Origin: Aldehydirespirator sp965261105
Lineage (GTDB): Bacteria; Actinomycetota; Acidimicrobiia; Acidimicrobiales; Aldehydirespiratoraceae
Direction: 5' to 3'
Assembly: GCA_965261105.1 (NCBI GenBank)
Contig: CBDHCM010000006.1
Span: 868,001-932,000, forward strand
DNA length: 64,000 bases
The notes under the pieces were generated by a model that was not told the origin of the DNA, searched no databases, and was given only the letters and a program-made list of their open reading frames with translations. Positions 54,201 to 60,446 of this stretch are shown piece after piece; position 1 is the stretch's first letter; each line of letters opens with the position of its first letter. Position numbers and translations under genes: made by a program.

Positions 54201-54455
54201 TGGGGGAACCGTGACTTCCGACCGGCGCACGAGGCCGTTGACGATCCCGCTCGTCGCCGACTCGACGAGGCTGTGCTTGGGGACGTGCTCGGAATGCCGT
54301 CCGCCGTGCTCGACCGGCTTGCCGTGCTGCGCGAGCAGTGGTGCGCAGAGCCGTCCGTCCACGGCGGCAAACGCCGGCAGCGGCGGAATGCTGCATCGCT
54401 TGTCCGGGCCGGACTGACCGAGGCGAGTGGCAGACCCCTATGCTCACCGCCATGA
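51246..54455 (+). CDS. Type IIG-like restriction-modification protein: nuclease-like domain plus N6-adenine methyltransferase
   Basis: The 1,069-codon frame has an N-terminal nuclease-like region with RQPDILVTGEGGVPVVIEAEYEP, a PD...ExE arrangement like PD-(D/E)XK cores. It is followed by a helical linker and a methyltransferase with SAM motif MADLACGTGALLSAAYRAV (about residue 374) and catalytic NPPF (about residue 509), then a long recognition-type C-terminus. No normal start exists: TAA at 51234-51236 is followed by CTG 51246, with AAGG upstream, and only later by TTG 51285. A 25-base repeat (53332-53356 and 53404-53428) lengthens an Ala/Thr-rich linker. The stop overlaps the next gene as ATGA, an odd coupling to a metabolic operon. 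It may be a stand-alone defence enzyme. Confidence 0.75.
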   Translation: MASQISETAFNAELAGALRDRHPRWGGSAVIAEATGVFRGAAARQPDILVTGEGGVPVVIEAEYEPARSVESDAVGRLGEVIDRTGRSVEAALAVRAPTELRDSPAGRLSDLVSSAVFQYCCYTAHPDAGSPGRGPASTAGAGVAAERFPARGWLTGGVDDLAGLAERVMLPESVIAQGALALEHGVNDAAAVLDGLGRHHQAVLRRVARSLRQDDGEQTRRMAMAICVNALVFQAAVAGTRDAIVGPSDPSLRTGGGRLSKRRVMAAWADILRVNSWPIFAVASDIVAALPAGAASDVLDRLADAAEEMAGLGAVTTGDLAGQMFGRLIADRKFLATFYTLPASATLLAELAVGRLPCDFGSRSEAVSLRMADLACGTGALLSAAYRAVAARYRRRGGDDEALHAEMMEQSLIGADIMPAATHLTASMLSGVHPSVAFGSTRVYTMPYGRQSPLRPVAVGSLELLGNEQVLSLFGTGRTVAAGAGECSADDSGSEADVPDGSVDVVIMNPPFTRSTNHEGAAAGVPRPAFAGFDTSEVEQRQMASRLDDIYRGMDGRAGHGNAGLGSNFVDLAHAKVEPGGVVALVLPAAVASGGAWHATRHLLRTGYTDALVVSIAAAGSTDRAFSADTGMAEALVVATRRVRPEFVPGDDDVLWVSLKSRPRSAVEAAETARAIVEIPQPSSSAPADSTDGHPTPAGAAETARRLPTARRPGAAEDSTPAGLAETAGGEAAGRSSGRLRAGEEVIGCFVRGGWGDGGCVGVANPDVIEAAAALDVGVLRLSGIDDLHLPLAPLSDLGERGLYHLDIAGPAPSKDGVPRGPFDIDPLPWNDAPPSYPVLWRHDADRERRLVVEPDTQATVRPGRRDRAIAVWATATRLHLSLDFRLNSQSLASCLTPGECIGGRAWPNYRLGGADDAQVAAREKLVALWMNTTLGLVGFWWLGTRQQQGRAVLTITRLGDLASVDPRRLSTEQMRKATAIFDEWGNRDFRPAHEAVDDPARRRLDEAVLGDVLGMPSAVLDRLAVLREQWCAEPSVHGGKRRQRRNAASLVRAGLTEASGRPLCSPP

Positions 54456-55321
54456 GATATGCCTCCCCGACGACGGTGGCCGAGGCTGTGGATCTGCTGG
54501 GCTCTGAGCCGGACGCTCGCGTGTACGCGGGCGCGACCGACCTGATTCCCCAGCTCCGCGCCGGCCGGCCCGAACCGACCGTGATGGTCGACCTGAAGCG
54601 CATCGAGCGGCTGTGTGCGATCAGTCGTGGCGGCTCGACGTACACGGTCGGCGCGGCCGCGCCGACCGCCGACATCTGCGCCCACGACGGACTGGCCGCC
54701 GCCTTCCCCGGACTGGTCGAGGCCAGCGGGCTGATCGGATCCGACCAGATCCAGAGCCGATCGAGTTGGGGCGGCAACTTGGCCAACGCCTCGCCCGCAG
54801 CCGACACCCCGCCCAGTCTGATCGTCAATGGGGCCCGAGCGGTGATTGCCGGGCCCAGCGGCGAGCGCACAGTGCTCGCCGCGGAGGTCGCCACCGGCCC
54901 CGGCGCCACGTCGCTGGGCCCCGGCGAGCTCATCGTGGAGTTCGAGCTGGACGAGCCACCGGCCCGCACCTCCGACGCTTACCTGCGGCTGATTCCCCGC
55001 ACCGAGATGGACATCGCCGTGGTCGGTGCGGCCGCCCGAGTGACCCTCGACGAGGGTGGCCGGGTGTCCGCCGCAGCCGTCGCGCTGGGCGCGGTGGCCC
55101 CCACAGTGGTGCGGGTGCCCGACGCCGAGGCCGCGCTGATCGGCAATGCACCCAACGGCGATGCGCTCGCCGCGGCGGAAGCGGCCGCAGCCGCAGCCAC
55201 CAACCCCATCGACGACAAGCGGGGCACCGTCGCCTACCGCCGCCAGGTGGCGGGCGTGCTGGCCCGCCGGGCGGTGTCCATCGCAGCCGAGCGGGCCCGC
55301 GAGCAAGGAGGCCAGTCATGA
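54452..55321 (+). CDS. FAD-binding medium subunit of a molybdenum hydroxylase (CoxM type)
   Basis: The 289-residue protein has the FAD signatures of the xanthine dehydrogenase/CO dehydrogenase medium subunit: YAGATDLIPQLRAG, IGSDQIQSRSSWGGNLANASPAADTPPSL and a C-terminal domain with ALGAVAPTVVRVPDAE. It relays electrons between FeS clusters and the acceptor. ATG 54452 overlaps the stop of the methyltransferase gene (ATGA) and its own stop overlaps the next start (ATGA), so all are coupled. Confidence 0.88.
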   Translation: MRYASPTTVAEAVDLLGSEPDARVYAGATDLIPQLRAGRPEPTVMVDLKRIERLCAISRGGSTYTVGAAAPTADICAHDGLAAAFPGLVEASGLIGSDQIQSRSSWGGNLANASPAADTPPSLIVNGARAVIAGPSGERTVLAAEVATGPGATSLGPGELIVEFELDEPPARTSDAYLRLIPRTEMDIAVVGAAARVTLDEGGRVSAAAVALGAVAPTVVRVPDAEAALIGNAPNGDALAAAEAAAAAATNPIDDKRGTVAYRRQVAGVLARRAVSIAAERAREQGGQS

Positions 55322-55794
55322 GCCGCGTCCACGTCACGTGCACCATCAACGGCGACCCGGCCGAGTTCCTCTGCGACGGCGGCCAGTCGCTGCTCGACGC
55401 CCTGCGCGACGAGGTCGGCCTGACCGGAGCCAAGGAGGGCTGCGGCACCGGCGACTGCGGCGCCTGCTCCATCGTGATGGACGGTCGGCTGCTGTGCTCT
55501 TGCCTGGTGCTCGCCCCCGAAGCCGACGGCCGCAACATCTCCACCGTGGAGGGGATGGCCACCGGCGACGACCTGCACCCCCTGCAGCAGTCCTTCCTTG
55601 AGGGCGCCGCCCTGCAGTGCGGCGTGTGCACGCCCGGGTTCCTAGTGGCGGCCAAGGCGCTGCTGGACCACAACCCCGACCCCACCGAGACCGAGGTCCG
55701 CTACGGCCTGGCCGGCAACCTCTGCCGCTGCACCGGCTACGACAAGATCGTGCGCTCGGTGCTGGCCGCGGCCAAGACCATCAGCGAGAGCTAG
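55318..55794 (+). CDS. [2Fe-2S] small subunit of a molybdenum hydroxylase (CoxS type)
   Basis: The 158-residue protein has the plant-type cluster motif KEGCGTGDCGACSIVMDGRLLCSC and the second, helical cluster motif CGVCTPGFLVAAKALL with GNLCRCTGYDKIV. It carries electrons from the molybdenum site to the flavin subunit. Length and order are standard for this trimeric family. It is followed after nine bases by the large subunit. Confidence 0.93.
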   Translation: MSRVHVTCTINGDPAEFLCDGGQSLLDALRDEVGLTGAKEGCGTGDCGACSIVMDGRLLCSCLVLAPEADGRNISTVEGMATGDDLHPLQQSFLEGAALQCGVCTPGFLVAAKALLDHNPDPTETEVRYGLAGNLCRCTGYDKIVRSVLAAAKTISES

Positions 55795-55803
55795 GAGCCC
55801 CAC

Positions 55804-58065
55804 GTGACCGTCACAGAGCCCAAGCCCCGCTACAAGTACGTCGGCACCAGGCCCGTCCGCCACGACGGGCTCGAGAAGGTGACCGGCCGGGCCCGCTTCG
55901 CCGCCGACCTGAACCTGCCCGGGCAGCTCCACGGCGTTGTGGTGCGCTCGCCCCACGCTCACGCCCGGATCGTGTCCATCGACACGTCGGAGGCCGAGGC
56001 AATGCCCGGCGTCAAGGCGGCGATCACCGGCGATGACTTCCCGGCCGTCGACCCCAGCGCCCGCAACTACGACATGTGCGTCAACGTCATGGCCCGAGAC
56101 AAGGTCTTCTACGAGGGCCACGCGGTTGCTGCGGTGTCCGCCTCCACCCGCGACCAGGCCCGGGCGGCCGCGGCCGCGGCGAGGGTCGAATACGAGGTCC
56201 TGCCCGCGGTGCTGACCATCGACGAGGCGCTGGCGCCGGACGCGCCGGTGCTGCACGACCACATGATGACCTCGGGCGCCAACCCGCCCGCCGAGGAGGC
56301 TTCCAACGTCAGCGACATCACCCGCTTCTCCGGCGGCGACCTCGACGCCGGCTTCGCTCAGGCCGACCTGGTGATCGAGCGGGAGTACACCACCAAGCCG
56401 GTTCACCAGGGCTACATCGAGCCCCACGCCTGCGTGGCCGACACCGGCCAGCACGGCCACACCACGATCTGGTGCTCCTCGCAGGGGCACTTCGGCGTGC
56501 GCTCGTCCACCGCGGCGATGTTGGGCTGGGAGAACACCCGCATCAGGGTGATCCCCGCCGAGATCGGCGGCGGCTTCGGCGGCAAGACCACCATCTACCT
56601 GGAGCCGCTGGCAGTGGCCATGTCGGCCAAGGCGGGCCGACCGGTGAAGATGGTGATGACCCGCGACGAGGTGTTCCGGGCCACCGGCCCTGCGCCCGGC
56701 ACCAAGCTCAGGATCAAGCTCGGCGCCGACCGCGACGGCAACCTGGTGGCCGGAGACGCCTACCTGGTCTACTCCGGCGGCGCTTACGCCGGTCCCGGCG
56801 GGCTGCTCGGGGCCATGACCGTGTTCGAGTCCTACAAGATCGCGAACTTCAACGTCGAGTCGCTCAACGTCGTGGTCAACACGGCCCGCTCGGCCGCCTA
56901 CCGGGCGCCCGCCGCGCCCCTGACCGCCTTCGCGGTGGAGACCGTCCTCGACGAGATCGCAGAAGAGCTCGGCATCGACCCGATCGATCTGCGGCTCCAG
57001 AACGCGGTCACCGAGGGCGACCCGTCCACTATGGGCTTCCCCTTGGCCCGCATCGGCTTCAAGGAGTGCCTGGAGGCGGTGCGCGACCATCCCCACTACA
57101 CCGCGCCGCTGGGCCCCAACCAGGGTCGGGGGGTGGCCGCCGGCTACTGGTTCAACATCGGCGAGTCATCCAGCGCCACCGTCAACCTCAACGAGGACGG
57201 CACGGCCACCGTGGTCACCGGCAGCCCCGACATCGGCGGCAGCCGGGCCTCGATGGCCCTGATGGCCGCCGAGGAGCTCGGCATCGACGTCTATGACATC
57301 CGCCCCGTGGTGGGCGACACCGAGTCGGTCGGATTCACCGACACCACCGAGGGCAGCCGGGCCACGTTCGCCACCGGCATGGCCGTGGTGGAGGCCTGCC
57401 GCAACATGGTGGTCGAGTTGCGGGGCCGGGCGGCCAAGATGATGGGCGTCGACGTCGACGATGTCGGCTGGGTTGACGGGCACGCCGTCTACACCGGCAG
57501 CGACGGAGAGAAGGACCCGCTGCCGGTGGCCGCCATCACCGCCAAGGCCAAGCGCACCGGCGGCCCGCTCACCGCCACCGGCTCGCTGGAGGCCCACGGC
57601 GCCGGACCCGGCTTCGCGGTGCATCTGTGCGATCTGGAGGTCGATCAGGAGACCGGCGTGGTTCGGGTGGTGCGCTACACCGCATCCCAGGACGCGGGAA
57701 CCGCCATCCATCCCAGCTACGTGGAGGGCCAGATCCAGGGCGGGGTGGCCCAGGGCGTCGGCTGGGCCCTCAACGAGGAGTACATCTACGACTCCGACGG
57801 GGTGATGGAGAACCCCAGCTTCCTGGACTACCGGGTGCCGGTGGCCTCGGACCTGCCCATGATCGACGCCATCATCGTGGAGGTTCCCAACCCGGCCCAC
57901 CCCTACGGCGTGCGCGGCGTGGGCGAGACCGGCATCGTGCCCCCAATCCCCGCGGTGGCCAACGCTGTCTACAACGCCACCGGCTGCCGCATGCGCGACC
58001 TGCCGATGTCGCCCGTCAGGGTGCTGGAGGCTGTCACCGCCAAGAACGGCTCCAACGGCTCCTAA
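55804..58065 (+). CDS. Molybdopterin-binding large subunit of a molybdenum hydroxylase (xanthine dehydrogenase family)
   Basis: The 753-residue protein has TGRARFAADLNLPG, the cofactor-binding IGGGFGGKTTIYLEPLAV (about residue 255), and the catalytic Glu in RGVGETGIVPP (about residue 705). At the substrate loop it reads SAAYRAPAAP, not the AYxCSFR of true CO dehydrogenase nor the AYRGAGR of form II, so it is probably not a CO dehydrogenase. It likely hydroxylates an N-heterocycle, aldehyde or aromatic CoA ester; the substrate is unknown. GTG 55804 is the start. A MoaD-like gene follows. Confidence 0.88.
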   Translation: MTVTEPKPRYKYVGTRPVRHDGLEKVTGRARFAADLNLPGQLHGVVVRSPHAHARIVSIDTSEAEAMPGVKAAITGDDFPAVDPSARNYDMCVNVMARDKVFYEGHAVAAVSASTRDQARAAAAAARVEYEVLPAVLTIDEALAPDAPVLHDHMMTSGANPPAEEASNVSDITRFSGGDLDAGFAQADLVIEREYTTKPVHQGYIEPHACVADTGQHGHTTIWCSSQGHFGVRSSTAAMLGWENTRIRVIPAEIGGGFGGKTTIYLEPLAVAMSAKAGRPVKMVMTRDEVFRATGPAPGTKLRIKLGADRDGNLVAGDAYLVYSGGAYAGPGGLLGAMTVFESYKIANFNVESLNVVVNTARSAAYRAPAAPLTAFAVETVLDEIAEELGIDPIDLRLQNAVTEGDPSTMGFPLARIGFKECLEAVRDHPHYTAPLGPNQGRGVAAGYWFNIGESSSATVNLNEDGTATVVTGSPDIGGSRASMALMAAEELGIDVYDIRPVVGDTESVGFTDTTEGSRATFATGMAVVEACRNMVVELRGRAAKMMGVDVDDVGWVDGHAVYTGSDGEKDPLPVAAITAKAKRTGGPLTATGSLEAHGAGPGFAVHLCDLEVDQETGVVRVVRYTASQDAGTAIHPSYVEGQIQGGVAQGVGWALNEEYIYDSDGVMENPSFLDYRVPVASDLPMIDAIIVEVPNPAHPYGVRGVGETGIVPPIPAVANAVYNATGCRMRDLPMSPVRVLEAVTAKNGSNGS

Positions 58066-58071
58066 GAACGT

Positions 58072-58149
58072 GCGCGGGTAGGCACATGAAAGCGAAGCGG
58101 ACCGTTGAGAATGCCGGCGACACCAGTACTGCTTCTCACCTACCCGCGC
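58072..58149 (+). ncRNA. Candidate structured RNA between the hydroxylase and MoaD-like genes
   Basis: GCGCGGGTAGG (58072-58082) is exactly complementary to CCTACCCGCGC (58139-58149). Inside, TGAGAA pairs with TTCTCA close to the right arm, giving an extended stem with a large side loop. The total length is 78 bases. It could be a cofactor-sensing leader for the MoaD gene or simply a terminator. Sequence features of known riboswitches were not recognised. Confidence 0.45.
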
Positions 58150-58192
58150 TGCCTCTGAGCGCGGGAGCTAGAGCGCCTCGGAGACAGGGGCC

Positions 58193-58441
58193 GTGCCGGC
58201 GAAGGTCCACCTGAGCTCCAACCTGCGGGGCCCCACCGCCGGACTCGCCGAAGTGGAGGCGGAGGGCGCCACCGTCGGCGCCCTCATTGAGGATCTCGAC
58301 CGGCGCTACCCAGGCCTGGGCGACGCCTTGCGGGCCGGCACGTCGGTCGTGATCGACGGCCTGCTCATCGCCCATCCCGAATACGAGCCGGTCACGGACG
58401 GCGCGCAGGTCTACTTCGTCCCCCAGACCGCCGGCGGCTGA
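58193..58441 (+). CDS. MoaD/ThiS-like ubiquitin-fold sulphur carrier
   Basis: The 82-residue protein has the MoaD fold pattern: VHLSSNLRGPTAGLAEVEAEGATVGALIEDL, RRYPGLGDAL, and a C-terminal VYFVPQTAGG with the Gly-Gly tail that carries thiocarboxylate. It may provide sulphur for molybdopterin synthesis, which suits its position after a molybdenum hydroxylase. GTG 58193 is the start. MoaE is not in the window. Confidence 0.82.
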   Translation: MPAKVHLSSNLRGPTAGLAEVEAEGATVGALIEDLDRRYPGLGDALRAGTSVVIDGLLIAHPEYEPVTDGAQVYFVPQTAGG

Positions 58442-58551
58442 CCCCTGGGAGACACTCAGCGCAGACCCGCCCGGAACGGGCGCCCAACCGTCCTGGGCAG
58501 CCCACGGCACGGTCGCCGCAAGGAGTTCCTCATCGCGATTGGCATATATTG

Positions 58552-58580
58552 TTGCAGTACATGAATTGACAGTATATCAT
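58552..58580 (+). promoter_or_regulatory. Promoter upstream of the small 58607 gene
   Basis: TTGCAG (58552-58557) and TATCAT (58575-58580) are spaced by exactly 17 bases in an AT-rich island. Transcription would start about 20 bases before the ribosome site AAGGAGG of the following small gene. Confidence 0.5.
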
Positions 58581-58606
58581 AGTGCAGGCCCCATCGAAGG
58601 AGGATC

Positions 58607-58828
58607 ATGGCTTCCGCAAAGCACTACCCGCCGGAATTCGATCCGGCGATCTTCACGACCTCGGACCCTCCGCTGCCGATCACGAGCGAGGTCATGGAAG
58701 CCGTCCGCGCCGCCGATGAGCGGGCGGAGCGGTTCTACCGGGAGAATCCGAACGCGGCAGAGATCGACGACCGGATGAACGAGGAGATACGCGAACGAGC
58801 CCGCCGGTACCGTGAACGGCGCTGCTAA
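58607..58828 (+). CDS. Small protein, candidate antitoxin
   Basis: The 73-residue protein has a proline-rich start (HYPPEFDPAIFTTSDPPLP) and a charged helical end (EVMEAVRAADERAERFY, then RMNEEIRERARRYRERR). It has its own promoter and AAGGAGG, and its end overlaps the following frame. Its size, charge and overlap with a second small gene suggest an antitoxin. No domain was recognised. Confidence 0.6.
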   Translation: MASAKHYPPEFDPAIFTTSDPPLPITSEVMEAVRAADERAERFYRENPNAAEIDDRMNEEIRERARRYRERRC

Positions 58829-59110
58829 CTGGCGGTGGCGCAACGTGACGGCCCTGTTCGACAGCTGGGGCCATGATCCGCAGCTCGACCGGGCTCTCGC
58901 GGACATTGTCGACACGCCGACGGACCGGCTCGCCGGCGCGGAGCTTCGCACCGGCATGAGGGGTGTGCCCATAGCTATTCTGCGCTACGTGGAGGCCGGA
59001 CCGCTGCGAATCGTGTTCAAGGTCGTTCTCAGCCTTGATGACAACGAACTGGCAATAGTGCATGTGAGCCGCTCGTGGGCGCATCCGCCCACGGTGCAAG
59101 CATGGTCGCT
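58812..59110 (+). CDS. Hypothetical small protein, candidate toxin with no stop before hisC
   Basis: A frame from GTG 58812, overlapping the preceding small gene by 17 bases, encodes WRNVTALFDSWGHDPQLDRALADIV, RGVPIAILRYV and LRIVFKVVLSLDDNELAIVHV, an alpha/beta pattern like small toxins. Codon use looks coding to about 59070. The frame then stays open to 59525 but only as antisense of hisC, so the native end has probably been lost. A hairpin at 59074-59093 lies inside it. Function is unknown. Confidence 0.45.
59074..59093. terminator. Hairpin near the hisC 3' end
   Basis: CGTGGGCG, loop CATC, CGCCCACG forms a perfect 8-bp stem 18 bases downstream of the hisC stop (minus strand). There is no T-run. 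It probably helps end hisC transcription. Confidence 0.55.
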
Positions 59111-60265
59111 TCAGGCGGGCTGGGCCACCTCGGCCAGGGTGGCCAGGAAGCGGTCGTTCTGGGCGGGGGTGCCGATAGTCACCCGGACGCCCACTCCCGA
59201 GAAGGGGCGGACCACCACGCCCCGCTGCTCCAGGGCGGTGCACGCCCCGTCGGTGCGGCCGCCCAGGTGGATCCACACGAAGTTGGCCTGGGCGTCAGGG
59301 ATGTCCCAGCCGTCGTCGGTGAGAGCGGCCGCCACCCGGCCCCGCTCGACTCGGATCGCGTCGATGTTTGCCCGGGCCTCCTCGGCGGCGTCGTCGCCCA
59401 GGACAGCCAGGGCCGCGGCCTGGGCCAATCCGTTGACGTTGAACGGGATGAGGCACTTGTCGATGGCCGAGGTGATCTCGGGATGGGCCATCACGTATCC
59501 CACCCTCAGGCCGGCCAGCCCGTAGGCCTTGGAGAACGTGCGGGCCACCGCCACGTTCGCGAACCGGGGCAGCAGATCGGCCACCGGGTCGCCCAGGGCG
59601 GGGTCCGCGAACTCGCGGTAGGCCTCGTCCACCAGCACCACCACATCGGCGGGAACCCGCTCCACGAGGCGTGCAACGGCCGCGGTCGACACGGCCGTGC
59701 CGGTGGGGTTGTTGGGGGTGGCCAGAAACACGAGCTTGGTGCGCTCGGTGACGGCTCCCGCCACGGCGTCGAGGTCGAAGGCGTGGCTCCCCGTCAGCGG
59801 CACCCTCACCAGCGTCCCGCCCATGGTCTGCACCGAGATCGGGTAGGCCTCGAAGGAGATCCACGGCGTGACCACCTCGTCGCCGGGGTCGATGTAGGCG
59901 GTGGCCAGTTGGTACAGCAGCGCCACCGAGCCCGCGCCCACCGTGATCTGCTCGACGGCCAGGTCCAGCCGGTCGGCCAGCGCCTCGCGCACCGCGGTGG
60001 CCCGATGGTCGCAGTAGAGGTTGCTGCCGCGGCAGGCCTCAGCCACCGCCTCCACCACCGCGGCCGGGGGACGGTACGGGTTCTCGTTGGAGGCCAGCTT
60101 GATGGCCCCGGCGATGTCGTGCTCCCGCTCAGCCTGCTCCGCGGCCTTGCCGGGCTTGTACGCGGGCAGGGCGTCCACCGCGGGACGCACCCGCCCGACC
60201 GATGCCATGGCCGGGGATGCCATGGCCGGGGATTCGGAGGAAGGCACGCTTCCAGTTTGCCCCAT
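59111..60265 (-). CDS. hisC: Histidinol-phosphate aminotransferase
   Basis: The 384-residue class I/II aminotransferase has LASNENPYRPPAAVVEAV, ATPNNPTGTAVS, VVLVDEAYREFADP and the PLP-lysine motif TFSKAYGLAGLRVGY, with a C-terminal VRPFSGVGVRVTIGT. This matches HisC, though the same fold also acts as an aromatic aminotransferase. The N-terminus is uncertain: a small duplication gives repeated ATGGC (MASPAMASPAMAS), so ATG 60265 or one of three internal ATGs may be used. No other his gene is adjacent. Confidence 0.88.
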   Translation of the reverse strand: MGQTGSVPSSESPAMASPAMASVGRVRPAVDALPAYKPGKAAEQAEREHDIAGAIKLASNENPYRPPAAVVEAVAEACRGSNLYCDHRATAVREALADRLDLAVEQITVGAGSVALLYQLATAYIDPGDEVVTPWISFEAYPISVQTMGGTLVRVPLTGSHAFDLDAVAGAVTERTKLVFLATPNNPTGTAVSTAAVARLVERVPADVVVLVDEAYREFADPALGDPVADLLPRFANVAVARTFSKAYGLAGLRVGYVMAHPEITSAIDKCLIPFNVNGLAQAAALAVLGDDAAEEARANIDAIRVERGRVAAALTDDGWDIPDAQANFVWIHLGGRTDGACTALEQRGVVVRPFSGVGVRVTIGTPAQNDRFLATLAEVAQPA

Positions 60266-60446
60266 ACCGCTGACAGTCCGACATCCGCCGCCCATGCCAA
60301 ATCGCTGTAGTCGATGACCTCCGGGGTTCTCTGGTACCGAAACTCGGACCGGCTAGAGCGGCCCATTCGTGAGCCCTGTGACTGTGGAGCGCAGGGGTTC
60401 CCGGGCACGGGAATCTTGTCAGGCCCGGATGCGTAGGATTGACAGC

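Noticed and set aside
55804..58065. Aerobic carbon monoxide dehydrogenase
   Set aside because: The large subunit lacks the AYxCSFR loop of true CO dehydrogenase and the AYRGAGR of form II.
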